Assembly: GCA_022447365.1 (NCBI GenBank)
Contig: JAKVBL010000012.1
Location: 1-64,000, forward strand
Source: Oleiphilaceae bacterium
GTDB taxonomy: Bacteria > Pseudomonadota > Gammaproteobacteria > Pseudomonadales > Oleiphilaceae
Direction of reading: 5' to 3'
DNA length: 64,000 nt
Each line of letters opens with the position of its first letter. Position 1 is the first letter of the stretch. Shown here piece after piece: positions 30,661 to 39,247 of this stretch. The notes below the pieces were generated by a model. That model was not told the origin of the DNA and did not search any database. It saw only the letters and a list, made by a program, of their open reading frames with translations. A program made the position numbers and the translations under genes.

Positions 30661-31131
30661 ATGTTAGAAAACTGCAAGAATGCAAAAGAACGTTGGGGCG
30701 GAGTAAATGAGCTCATCGATAAATGGCTGGTCGAACGTCAAGACTTAATCGTCAAGTTCTGCGACCTCACGATGAACCATCCAAGCTCACAAGAAAACAC
30801 CATTGAGAAACTTCAAAGCTTTTGCCAAGTGTTAGTAGACTATGTTTCTGTTGGCCACTTCGAAATCTATGAACAGCTCATTGCCGAAGCCATTGAATTC
30901 AATAACGAAGATGGCACGGTTTTAGTCGAAACGACAATTCCACAAATTCAAGAAACGACCGAAGTTGCCTTAAATTTTAACGATAACTTCGACGACATTC
31001 ATAAAGTAGATGATGGTGTCGACAAGTTAGTGGCTCGCTTGGAGCGTCTAGGTAGAACCTTAGAAATCCGATTTGAGTTTGAAGACCAACTTATCGAAGC
31101 GATTCATACCTCTCAAGCTGACCTTGTATAA
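30661..31131 (+). CDS. rsd: Rsd/AlgQ, anti-sigma-70 regulator
   Basis: Rsd binds domain 4 of RpoD in stationary phase and favours alternative sigma factors; the Pseudomonas homologue AlgQ also affects alginate and siderophore genes. All-helical, 156 residues; the opening ENCKNAKERWGGVNELIDKW and LIVKFCDL are typical. Here the gene lies behind dsbB, about 170 bases downstream, as in relatives. With rmf 1.3 kb away the region carries two stationary-phase factors. Confidence 0.92.
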   Translation: MLENCKNAKERWGGVNELIDKWLVERQDLIVKFCDLTMNHPSSQENTIEKLQSFCQVLVDYVSVGHFEIYEQLIAEAIEFNNEDGTVLVETTIPQIQETTEVALNFNDNFDDIHKVDDGVDKLVARLERLGRTLEIRFEFEDQLIEAIHTSQADLV

Positions 31132-31152
31132 TTAACAAGGAACGACCAAGCA

Positions 31153-31197
31153 TCGATAATAAAGAGGTCTATACTTCTATGACCTCTTTATTATCGA
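31153..31197 (+). terminator. 17-bp perfect inverted repeat, probable rsd terminator
   Basis: TCGATAATAAAGAGGTC (31153-31169) is repeated exactly inverted at 31181-31197, with an 11-base loop. No U-tract follows, so termination would be atypical. The right arm ends ten bases before the next ATG and could also affect its ribosome site. An operator is an alternative. Confidence 0.5.
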
Positions 31198-31207
31198 ACC
31201 GTAAGAG

Positions 31208-32149
31208 ATGCGAAAACTCTTTTTATTACTTCTCCCCTTCACACTTCTGGCCTGCGCTCAGCAAGCAGAACAAAATTTCGAGTTAGCAAGCCAAGGCTTA
31301 TTTGATGCCAGCATAAGCAACGACGGCACTATTGCTCTCATAGCTTCGCAACGACATGGCGCCAGCTTATGGAACTTGAACCCCTTAGAGCGCGTATTTA
31401 ACTGGAATCATGAGAGTAATGAATATACTCAGATCACACATACTCATTTGTCGAAAAATGGAAATTTTGCAATTACAGCGCGTAATAATGAATGGATTCT
31501 ATGGGATGCAAAAACAGGCAAGGCCCAAAACTTCTGGCAAACCCCGAGCAATATCAACAGCATCGCTCTGAGTGAAGATGGAAGCCACGCACTGATCGGT
31601 TTAGCATCTGGAGATCTCTGGTACACAGATACCCGATCTGGTAATAACGTCAAAGAATTTCAACATGCTGATGCAATTCGATCAGTCGCACTATCGGGAA
31701 ATACTGCCTTATCCGGCAGTGATGACAACTCCGCCACGTTTTGGGATTTAAATACTGGGAAAGCGCTTAAAACCCTAGACCTCAGCAATGCATCAAGACA
31801 TGTCGCGTTTTCTCATAGTGGAGCACATGCCTTTGTCTCCTCGCTCAGAGAGGACCACTTTGTAATCGACACTACCAACTTTACTATCAAAAGCCAGATT
31901 AATGAGCGCTATACGGTCTTTAACGCAGCGAAGTTTTCAAACGATGATCAACGCGTATATCTCGCCAATCAACAAGGGTATATCCAAGTCTTTGATACCT
32001 CCAGTGGAGAAGAGGTATCTCGTTATCAAGCAAAACGAAAACACGTATTTGGCGTATCGCGATCAGTGGAAGATTTAGCCATCCTAACAAACGAGTTGCT
32101 CGCGATAACGAGTGACGGCCAACTGCAAGCGTTTTCTATCTCCAACTAG
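31208..32149 (+). CDS. WD40-repeat lipoprotein
   Basis: 313 residues. The signal MRKLFLLLLPFTLLACAQQ has a lipobox LLAC with Cys16. The remainder is a WD40 propeller with imperfect blades; clear blade ends are ASLWNLN, EWILWDAKTGK, GDLWYTDTRSG, SATFWDLNTGK and IQVFDTSSGE. WD40 lipoproteins usually act as binding platforms, and the partner is unknown. It is preceded by the large hairpin and has a separate terminator about 130 bases downstream. Confidence 0.85.
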   Translation: MRKLFLLLLPFTLLACAQQAEQNFELASQGLFDASISNDGTIALIASQRHGASLWNLNPLERVFNWNHESNEYTQITHTHLSKNGNFAITARNNEWILWDAKTGKAQNFWQTPSNINSIALSEDGSHALIGLASGDLWYTDTRSGNNVKEFQHADAIRSVALSGNTALSGSDDNSATFWDLNTGKALKTLDLSNASRHVAFSHSGAHAFVSSLREDHFVIDTTNFTIKSQINERYTVFNAAKFSNDDQRVYLANQQGYIQVFDTSSGEEVSRYQAKRKHVFGVSRSVEDLAILTNELLAITSDGQLQAFSISN

Positions 32150-32210
32150 ATGCTGTGCACACATTTTTTGACTGGCCTGTCATATACACTCAATGTCCAT
32201 TTGAGCTGTA

Positions 32211-32222
32211 GTTTACGTAAAC
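32211..32222. repeat. 12-bp perfect palindrome GTTTACGTAAAC
   Basis: Perfect dyad in the 488-base gap between the WD40 gene and the hydrolase. It has the size of a dimeric repressor operator, but no promoter is clear around it. Confidence 0.35.
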
Positions 32223-32278
32223 GTAAAGCCATAATATTGATTTCGAAAATAAAAATAACAAAATGAATATGAGTCTAC

Positions 32279-32308
32279 GGCAAGCCTTGCTTGCCCGTTC
32301 TTTTTTCT
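32279..32308 (+). terminator. Candidate terminator downstream of the WD40 gene
   Basis: Stem GGCAAGC/GCTTGCC with a CTT loop, followed by CGTTCTTTTTTCTC. It lies 130 bases after the WD40 stop. Confidence 0.55.
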
Positions 32309-32588
32309 CTTCTTCAATAATTCAGAATCAACCAATCTGCCTTTCAGGCACACAAAGCACAGATATTCAGGCATCCTTCTAAAAACTTAGAATTATTTTT
32401 ACGCCTCTTCAATAGTTAACAGTCGCAATCTTAACCCGAGCAATACGTCCCATTTTATACAGCATGCCCCTTTCTAAATATGTTTGTCCTTTTGATGCAT
32501 AGTATACGAACGCGTAAGGCATTACGCTTTTTAGACAATAAAAATAAAAATCGGAAAGTGTCGTTAGGGAATTCAACTCCTATTCTTT

Positions 32589-32612
32589 CCCCCCCCCGCA
32601 AATAAATATAAA
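32589..32612 (+). promoter_or_regulatory. C9 homopolymer and -10-like TATAAA upstream of the hydrolase
   Basis: Nine C residues (32589-32597) precede a TATAAA-like -10 at 32607-32612. The tract would lie in the -35/-10 spacer, the arrangement of some phase-variable genes of pathogens. No good -35 is visible, as would be expected if spacing matters. Ribosome site AGGTGA is at 32627-32632. Confidence 0.35.
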
Positions 32613-32637
32613 AAAACACATACGACAGGTGATTAAA

Positions 32638-34305
32638 ATGAAAAAGACCCTTACTGCGCTCGGAATGTGTGCTGCGGTAGCTTTGTCTCCGCAAATGGCT
32701 AGTGCGACTGGTTCAGGCTCTGTTCCTATTCTAGGCTTTGCAGAAGGCTTATTAGGCGCTCCAAACTTCCCAGATTCAGAGAACTACACAACAGATGACG
32801 ACATCATCATTACCGCATTTGATGGCGTTGAATAAACGGCGAACATCTTTGTTCCTACAGATATTCAAGGTACTGCGCCAGCAATTATTTTCATCAATAG
32901 CTGGTCAATGAACGAATACCAATACTTACCACAAGCTGCAGAGCTTGCAGATAAAGGCTATATCGTTCTGAATTATGCAACGCGTGGTTTCGGCGAGTCT
33001 GGCGGTTTAATTGACACAGCTGGCCCAAAAGACATGAACGACTACAGCACAGTAATCGACTATTTGATTGCTAACTACCCTGTAGACGAGAGCGCTATCG
33101 CAACAGCGGGTATTTCTTACGGCTCAGGCATCAGCTTACTAGGTGCAGCGCAAGACCCTCGCGTAAAAGCCATTGCAGCAATGAGTTCATGGGGCGATCT
33201 AGTTCATGCTTTGTACGGCGACCAATCGCCACGCCAAGTTTGGGGTGAGCTACTTAATCTAGCAGGCGGCTTAACAGGCAACCCAGACCCAATCATTGAC
33301 CAACACTGGAACAATGTAAAAAATCAGAACCTAGATGCGATTCCAGACGTTGTAGAATGGGCAAGTATCCGTTCACCGATCAATTACGTTGATCAATTGA
33401 ATGAAAATGGCACTGCGGTTTACCTTGCAAAAGCTTATGGTGATAACCTATTTATGCCTAACACTCTGATGGAAATGTTCAGTCAACTTACTACACCTAA
33501 GTACGTTGACTTGCTGCCAGGCACACACGCAACTGCTGAATTACTTCCATCACTTGTTGGCTTGGGTGAAAACGTTATTTGGGAAAACGTATACGACTGG
33601 TTCGACATTCATTTGAAAGGCGAAACTAACGCTTTATCGTCAGCAAAACCAGTGAACATGAAGGTTCGCTTTGAAGACAAATTCGATCAATTTGACGCCT
33701 ACCCAATTCCAGAAGCGACTGAGCAAACCTATTACTTGCACCCACGCTCTACCTTCGACACTGGCGACATGGAAACCTACCAACACTGGTCATGGTTCAA
33801 CATGGAAACTGACGACACCATTAACGGTTGGTTCGGCACAACCTTCTCAACTGGCGCACCAATTCTAGGCGACCTTCTTGAGCAGGTAGACATCCCTGTT
33901 ATTGCTAACATCAAAGCTGAGAGCGAATTCCGTGCGATTTACTGGGAAAGCGACCGTCTTGATGCAAAAATGGAAATTCGCGGCACGCCAAGCGTGAGCC
34001 TTCGCGTACAACCCCACTACAATAAAGCTCAGATCGTTGCGTACTTGTATGATATGGATTCTTGGGGCTAGGGTAAGTTAATTACACACGGCGTTATCAC
34101 TCTTCCTGATGCGAACTGGGGTGATAAAGTCCGCGTTGATTTCGACATGGTAACAACAGCTTACGATGTCCCTGCTGGCCACAAAGTCGTCATGGCGATT
34201 GATACAAAAGATCCTTATTACAAGTCACCAACTAGTGCAGACTTTTACTTAGACTTCCAATACAAAGCGTCTGAGCAAAACACTGTCACGATCCCAACTC
34301 TTTAA
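32638..34305 (+). pseudogene. Secreted CocE/S15-family hydrolase interrupted by two in-frame stops
   Basis: A single reading frame of 556 codons runs from ATG 32638 (ribosome site AGGTGA, signal peptide MKKTLTALGMCAAVALS to ASA) to TAA 34303-34305, but it is broken by TAA at 32833-32835 and TAG at 34069-34071. No frameshift is present. Sequence on both sides of each stop is family-like: AFDGVE-stop-TANIFVPTDIQG and MDSWG-stop-GKLITHGVITL. The alpha/beta hydrolase triad is visible: Ser in AGISYGSGIS, Asp in KAYGDNLFM, His in LPGTHATAE. A C-terminal PepX_C-like domain follows. Either a fresh pseudogene or sequence error or suppression; a strong terminator follows. Confidence 0.8.
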
Positions 34306-34324
34306 TAAGCTGCTTTAAAGAGCG

Positions 34325-34354
34325 AAAGGCAGAGTGAAGACTCTGCCTTTTTTT
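34325..34354 (+). terminator. Rho-independent terminator of the hydrolase gene
   Basis: Stem AAAGGCAGAGT/ACTCTGCCTTT with a GAAG loop and a T7 tail, 20 bases after the final TAA. It supports the view that the broken frame was one gene. Confidence 0.92.
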
Positions 34355-34450
34355 ATTTGTTATCAATTCAGGAAAAATTCTGAGAAAGTTTCCACAGTCA
34401 GAATTAGACCAAAGTGTTAGATTGAAAACTCAGTAAATGATGTAAGCATA

Positions 34451-35500
34451 ATGACGCAATATACTCGATCACCTGGTTTAGCACTGGAGCAATGTAGGCT
34501 GCTACTTCGTTATGGTCTTAAGAAAGGCTTAATGCATGAGCAGTGCCTAGAAAACTCAAAACTAAACATCGAAGACTTTGATACCGTCTCCTGTGAGCCA
34601 AGCATAGAACAAGAGCGCATTATCATTCTTAATCTATGCAATCATATCAACGAAACGCCTGCACGCATTGGCTATGCCATCGGTTTAAAGGTAGGCCTAC
34701 CGAGCTTTGGATTAATCGGCCAAGCAATGGCTAGCAGCGCGAGTCTCAAGCACGCGCTTGATATTGCTCTTCGTTATAGCCAAGAAGTATTTCATTTCAC
34801 CAACATCAATTATCACGTTAAGAACGACAATTTCGATTTACAATGGGAAATAGCTCATGCAGAGGATGAAGAGCTAAAAGACTTCTACATTTCTAGAGAT
34901 TTTGGCGCTTGCTTAACAATCATGCGCTCATCAGGTCATAACATTCCGATCAAGGAGCTGAGCACGAGCTTAAGTGATGAAGCCTTAATTAAAGAAATCG
35001 TCGAGGAATTGTCTTGCGATGTAAATGTGGAATCGAAGGTAATGTCAATTACTGTCGATGAAAAGCTACTTCATCTACCTATGCCACTGTTAAATGCGCA
35101 AGCCAGTCAAACACTAGAGTCTCTCTGCTATACACAAATTGCTCTCCCCAACACTAATGAGAAAATGAGTCTGAGTGAGAAGATAGGGCAATTACTGAGA
35201 CAACATCAATACATTCTGACACGCGACGATGCTGCGAACGCATTGTGTGTTTCTTCACGCACACTTGCTCGCCACCTTCTTAACGAAAAAACTACTTGGC
35301 GAACATTAGTTGCAACCCAGCGTATCGCAGAAGCCAAGCATCTACTTTCACACAGTGATGACAGTATCGAGTTAATTTCAGAAAAAGTAGGATTCAGCTC
35401 AAGCAGCGCTTTCTCTTTAGCGTTTAAAAGGGCATGCGCAAAAACGCCGAGCGAATATAGAAAGCACTATTCGATTCAAGCAAAAACTAAGACTGCCTAA
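34451..35500 (+). CDS. AraC-family regulator with OruR-type N-terminal domain
   Basis: 349 residues. The N-terminal 200 residues belong to the arabinose-binding-like domain found in OruR and ArgR-type regulators (GYAIGLKVGLPSFGLIGQAMASS near 75-97). The C-terminal AraC DNA-binding domain has two helix-turn-helix units (DDAANALCVSSRTLARHL and IELISEKVGFSSSSAFSLAFKRA), ending in TPSEYRK. It follows the hydrolase and its terminator, so it may control that gene or neighbouring lipid genes; this is inference. Confidence 0.88.
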   Translation: MTQYTRSPGLALEQCRLLLRYGLKKGLMHEQCLENSKLNIEDFDTVSCEPSIEQERIIILNLCNHINETPARIGYAIGLKVGLPSFGLIGQAMASSASLKHALDIALRYSQEVFHFTNINYHVKNDNFDLQWEIAHAEDEELKDFYISRDFGACLTIMRSSGHNIPIKELSTSLSDEALIKEIVEELSCDVNVESKVMSITVDEKLLHLPMPLLNAQASQTLESLCYTQIALPNTNEKMSLSEKIGQLLRQHQYILTRDDAANALCVSSRTLARHLLNEKTTWRTLVATQRIAEAKHLLSHSDDSIELISEKVGFSSSSAFSLAFKRACAKTPSEYRKHYSIQAKTKTA

Positions 35501-35509
35501 AAGCTAAGC

Positions 35510-35833
35510 TTATTTGGAAGATGGAAGTGCGTAAGCAGACTCTTCTAATGGGCGCTTTAAGACCTGACTATAGAAGAACTCGAGCGCCTGACGCGCTTGA
35601 TTAAGACGAGCTCGCGAAGGAGACAGACGACGCGTCACGTGTCGCAAAAATTCTTTCACGTTTTTCTCGTTCAAGCTAAAGGGGTTAGATAATCCGTTAA
35701 ATGTAAGATACTGTGCGATCCACTGCTCGTAAGTATGGAATGTACGCTCACATAAAGCGTTCTTCTGACATACTTTTGTCATACGATCCGCAAGCCCTGG
35801 CTGAGCTTCATCTAGAACAATCTTCGCATCCAT
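35510..35833 (-). CDS. Orphan tyrosine-recombinase SAM-like (core-binding) domain protein
   Basis: 107 residues that match only the N-terminal core-binding domain of phage and integron integrases: CERTFHTYEQWIAQYLTFNG, LNEKNVKEFLRHVTRRLSPS, LNQARQALEFFYSQVLKRPL. No catalytic domain (R-H-R-Y) follows in any frame; downstream is the end of the AraC gene. It could be a remnant or a DNA-binding protein in its own right. The upstream ACBP gene reads the same way, 80 bases away. Confidence 0.72.
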   Translation of the reverse strand: MDAKIVLDEAQPGLADRMTKVCQKNALCERTFHTYEQWIAQYLTFNGLSNPFSLNEKNVKEFLRHVTRRLSPSRARLNQARQALEFFYSQVLKRPLEESAYALPSSK

Positions 35834-35913
35834 GTTGACCGCCTGAACTATCTTTCTTATTTAAGTGTGCGCACTTTACCAGATTATGCAAAGCACGCAA
35901 ATACTCAAAAGAC

Positions 35914-36177
35914 CTAAGCTTTTAACTCTTCAATTGCATCGATGTATTGCTGCATCGCTTCATCTGCACTCGCACCTTTAAGGTCTTCCCATGCTTGATA
36001 TTTAGCGCGACCAACGAAGTCCATCATACCAGGTTTTTTACCTGTCACATCACCTTCTGTAGCTTGCTTGAACAAAGCGTACATCTTTAGCTTAAGCTCG
36101 TTCGATGGCTGAAAGTCACCTTCAGCTGTTTGTACGTAGTTTACTGTTTCTTCAAATTTTGCTTTTAAGTCTGACAT
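35914..36177 (-). CDS. Acyl-CoA-binding protein
   Basis: 87 residues, the size of eukaryotic ACBP. Conserved marks are SDLKAKFEETVNYVQTA, the LKMYALFKQATEGDV block and MMDFVGRAKYQAWEDLKG, which contains the ligand-binding Tyr and Lys residues. It binds long-chain acyl-CoA in the cytosol. ACBP occurs in some marine gammaproteobacteria. Flanking genes include a DUF4442 protein and a paraoxonase-like esterase. Confidence 0.93.
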   Translation of the reverse strand: MSDLKAKFEETVNYVQTAEGDFQPSNELKLKMYALFKQATEGDVTGKKPGMMDFVGRAKYQAWEDLKGASADEAMQQYIDAIEELKA

Positions 36178-36340
36178 CTAGATTACTCCTCGAAAAAATC
36201 GGAGTTGATTATACAAACCATTCCTTAGAATCTACAGTGATTTAGATCCATATTTGGACTTATCTATTGCGTTGACAGAACTACAGCAGATGGTCAAACT
36301 GCCGGCACACTTATTCATAGAAACAAACTAGGAGTGCTGT

Positions 36341-36832
36341 GTGGCAAAGCCCAACAAACTCAACACAATTGTCAGTAATGTGTATAAATTACCCGAATTT
36401 ATGCGAACAAAAGCCTTAAGCACGCTTTTCGGAAAAACTGTCAAATACACGGGCACAACCGGTATCAAAGTAGAAGAACTAACGACGAACCGTTCGGTCG
36501 TAACGCTCACCAACAAAAAGTCTGTACAAAATCATATTGGCTCGGTTCATGCTGTTGCCAGCATTCTGATTGCAGAATCTGCAACAGGCTACCTAATAGG
36601 AATGAACATCTCAGACGACTGCGTTCCGGTAATCAAGACAATAAAGGCAGACTATGTTAAGCGAGCTAAAGGCAATATGCGTGCAGAAGCTTCTTTAACT
36701 GATGAACAAATAAAGCTTATTACATCATCCAATAAGGGTGAAACAACCGTACCCGTTACGGTCACAGATGCTGATGGGAAAGAGCCGATTCTAATGGAAA
36801 TGGTATGGGCATGGACTCCTAAGAAGCGCTAA
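36341..36832 (+). CDS. DUF4442 hotdog-fold protein
   Basis: 163 residues starting at GTG 36341 with AGGAG nine bases upstream. The DUF4442 family has a hotdog fold related to PaaI-type acyl-CoA thioesterases; VQNHIGSVHAVASILIAESATG is the conserved core near 64-85. The substrate is unknown. It is divergent from the ACBP gene, which fits an acyl-CoA context. Confidence 0.8.
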   Translation: MAKPNKLNTIVSNVYKLPEFMRTKALSTLFGKTVKYTGTTGIKVEELTTNRSVVTLTNKKSVQNHIGSVHAVASILIAESATGYLIGMNISDDCVPVIKTIKADYVKRAKGNMRAEASLTDEQIKLITSSNKGETTVPVTVTDADGKEPILMEMVWAWTPKKR

Positions 36833-36888
36833 CGAAATAAGCATGAGATAAGGATTTCTCGTGTTGATAACAATAAAAGATAATAACA

Positions 36889-37953
36889 ATGAACATCCTA
36901 AAACTCGTATTATTCATATTCCTCATAACCATTGCTGTTTTTGTTTGGCGTAGCTGGCCAATCATGAATCTTGGCTACGATATCGCTAACGTTAATACTG
37001 ACTACTGCGCACCTGTCCCAATTGAGGCTGGCCCAGAAGATATCACTGTTGACCTAGCGACTGGGGAGGCATTCATTGCCACAGACGCTCGCCGCGACTA
37101 CCTGAAATATGGCACAGCCCCGCAAACACCAGGAGCTATATGGGTAAAAGACTTGAATAGCGATAACCCTCCTCCGGTTAAAATAGAAGCGAATTATCCA
37201 GAGGCATTTCATCCGCATGGAATTTCCCTTCTCAAAGAAAATGGAAAACGCTATCTGTTTGTCGTAAATCATCCAAGCACTACGTTTCATCAAATCGATA
37301 TTTTTGAGCTTGAAAGCTCGCATAAAGCGACCTTACTAAAGAGCGTCACCTCCGATTTATTTATTTCGCCTAACGACATTTTTGCTACATCCTTAAACGA
37401 ATTCTACGTCACAAATGACCACGGAGCCCCTCGTCACACACCACAAGAAAAAGTCGAAGACTTCTTTCGTTTAGCGAATAGCAATGTCGTTCATTACAAA
37501 GATGTCAAAGCTACGATTGCACTGGATGATCTATATATGGCGAATGGCATTACGATCGATGAAGATGGAAAAATATATGTCGCGGAATCGACCGGGCTTC
37601 AAATCACCCAATATTCAAAAGATACTGATGAAAGTTGGAAAGCGACTCAACGCTATGACCTTGAAGTTATCGTCGACAATTTAGAATGGTCAGATACCGG
37701 TAAGCTTCTAGTTGCTTCTCACCAAAGCGCGCTTTACTTTTTAATGCATACCTTTGAGCACAGCAATCACTCACCTTCTATCGCACACGAAATCGATACC
37801 GTAAGCGGTGAAATCAATTTGCTATATATGAGCGATGGCGCTCAGCTGTCAGGCGCTAGCGTCGCAGCGCAATATAAAGATTCTTTATTAATTGGTTCTG
37901 TATTCGAAGAACATTATCTTCACTGCAAATCTGAACGGTTAGCGTCACGCTAA
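36889..37953 (+). CDS. Paraoxonase/arylesterase-like beta-propeller protein
   Basis: 354 residues with an N-terminal membrane anchor or signal (ILKLVLFIFLITIAVFVW at 3-20). The rest is a six-bladed propeller like PON and SMP-30: PEDITVDLATGEAFIATD, HPHGISLL, SPNDIFATSLNEFYVTNDHG, MANGITIDEDGKIYVAEST. Asn and Asp residues in SPNDI and VTNDHG match PON calcium ligands. Likely a lactonase or arylesterase facing the periplasm. The 3' end is 10 bases from the convergent dctM. Confidence 0.85.
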   Translation: MNILKLVLFIFLITIAVFVWRSWPIMNLGYDIANVNTDYCAPVPIEAGPEDITVDLATGEAFIATDARRDYLKYGTAPQTPGAIWVKDLNSDNPPPVKIEANYPEAFHPHGISLLKENGKRYLFVVNHPSTTFHQIDIFELESSHKATLLKSVTSDLFISPNDIFATSLNEFYVTNDHGAPRHTPQEKVEDFFRLANSNVVHYKDVKATIALDDLYMANGITIDEDGKIYVAESTGLQITQYSKDTDESWKATQRYDLEVIVDNLEWSDTGKLLVASHQSALYFLMHTFEHSNHSPSIAHEIDTVSGEINLLYMSDGAQLSGASVAAQYKDSLLIGSVFEEHYLHCKSERLASR

Positions 37954-37957
37954 CTGT
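37935..37957. terminator. Hairpin between the PON-like gene and dctM
   Basis: Stem ACGGTTAGCG/CGCTAACTGT with a TCA loop, one G-T pair, overlapping the PON-like stop. No clear T-tract. Possible shared terminator of the convergent genes. Confidence 0.4.
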
Positions 37958-37963
37958 TCTACT

Positions 37964-39247
37964 TTAGAGCAAACCGAAAAATCCTGGAAAGAATAAGATA
38001 GCTAGAACGACCAATATTTGTAGGCAAATGAAAGGCATCACACCTTGATATATGTCGCTCGTTCTAATGCTAGACGGTGCGACCCCTTTCAAATAAAACA
38101 AACTAAAACCGAAAGGGGGTGTTAAGAAACTCGTCTGCAAATTCATAGCAATGAGAATCGCAAACCACAGCATACTGATTCCTAGCAATTCAGCGATCGG
38201 TGCCAGCACCGGAACAATAATGAAAGAGATTTCGACGAAATCAATAAAGAATCCTAGTATCAAAATGACAAGCATCGTGAGAATAAGAAAACCCCATTTC
38301 TCGCCAGGCAAATTCGTTAACCAGTGCTCTAATATCTCTTCACCGCCGGTATAGCTGAATGTCATTGAAAAGGCCGTAGCACCCAGCAAAATAGCAAACA
38401 CCATCGCTGTAACGGTCACTGTTTCACGAGCACTATCTAAAAGCATCTTCAAATTAAATTGCCGATACAACATAGCTAAGACAAGCGCACCGATACCGCC
38501 CAAAGCAGAACTCTCGGTTGGCGTCGCAATGCCCGCAAAAATAGAACCTAGCACCAATGCAATTAGCAGAAGCGGAGGAATAATGGAAAACAAGGCGTCT
38601 TTAATCGCCTCAAAGCCAACGGCCTCAGTTGGTGGCATTGGAGGCGCTTTTTCTGGATTTCTAAGCGTGACAAAAAGAATGTAACCAATATACAAAGCAA
38701 TCAATAACAAACCTGGAGCAACGGCCGCCTGGAACAAATCCCCAACCGGCAAGCCCAATACATCGCCTAATATGATCAAGATGATTGAAGGAGGGATAAT
38801 TTGTCCCAAGGTGCCCGATGCACAGATGGTGCCGCACGCTAATTGCTTATCATAGTTGTACTTCAACATCGCTGGCAGCGATATCAAACCCATCGCGACC
38901 ACACTCGCTCCGACAACACCAGTAGATGCAGCTAAGAGCGCACCGACTAAGATTGTACTAATCGCTATACCACCACTCATACGACCAAACAACTGCGACA
39001 TAGAAACCAGTAATTGTTCCGCTAACTTAGTTTTCTGTAGCACCACGCCCATAAAAATAAACAGCGGTATCGCCATTAATATGGTGTTTTCCATAATGCT
39101 TTGAATGCGATAAGGCATGAAAGCAAACAAATCAAAGCCTTCAGCAATCACTCCAAAAACAAGTGCGACGCCTGCAAATGTAAACGCAACGGGAAAGCCC
39201 AGCATCAATAAAAGAAGCGCAGCAAAAAACATAATAATGCCTATCAT
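37964..39247 (-). CDS. dctM: TRAP transporter large permease, DctM family
   Basis: 427 residues with about 12 hydrophobic segments. It is the channel subunit of a sodium-driven tripartite ATP-independent periplasmic transporter. Family marks include GFPVAFTFAGVALVFG at 17-32 and the glycine-rich GALLAASTGVVGASVVAMGLISLP. The start overlaps the dctQ stop by four bases (ATGA), so translation is coupled. Confidence 0.95.
   Translation of the reverse strand: MIGIIMFFAALLLLMLGFPVAFTFAGVALVFGVIAEGFDLFAFMPYRIQSIMENTILMAIPLFIFMGVVLQKTKLAEQLLVSMSQLFGRMSGGIAISTILVGALLAASTGVVGASVVAMGLISLPAMLKYNYDKQLACGTICASGTLGQIIPPSIILIILGDVLGLPVGDLFQAAVAPGLLLIALYIGYILFVTLRNPEKAPPMPPTEAVGFEAIKDALFSIIPPLLLIALVLGSIFAGIATPTESSALGGIGALVLAMLYRQFNLKMLLDSARETVTVTAMVFAILLGATAFSMTFSYTGGEEILEHWLTNLPGEKWGFLILTMLVILILGFFIDFVEISFIIVPVLAPIAELLGISMLWFAILIAMNLQTSFLTPPFGFSLFYLKGVAPSSIRTSDIYQGVMPFICLQILVVLAILFFPGFFGLL

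Noticed and set aside
32263-32382. 39-codon ATG ORF on the plus strand in the gap before the hydrolase
   Set aside because: No ribosome site, no family similarity, and it contains the candidate terminator hairpin of the WD40 gene.
32833-34071. Selenocysteine or pyrrolysine recoding of the hydrolase stops
   Set aside because: The first stop is TAA, which is not a recoding codon, and no recoding hairpin is evident; two different stops point to nonsense mutation or sequence error.
35510-36177. Mobile element around the integrase-like gene
   Set aside because: No catalytic integrase domain, no att repeat, no tRNA gene and no transposase in the surrounding sequence.
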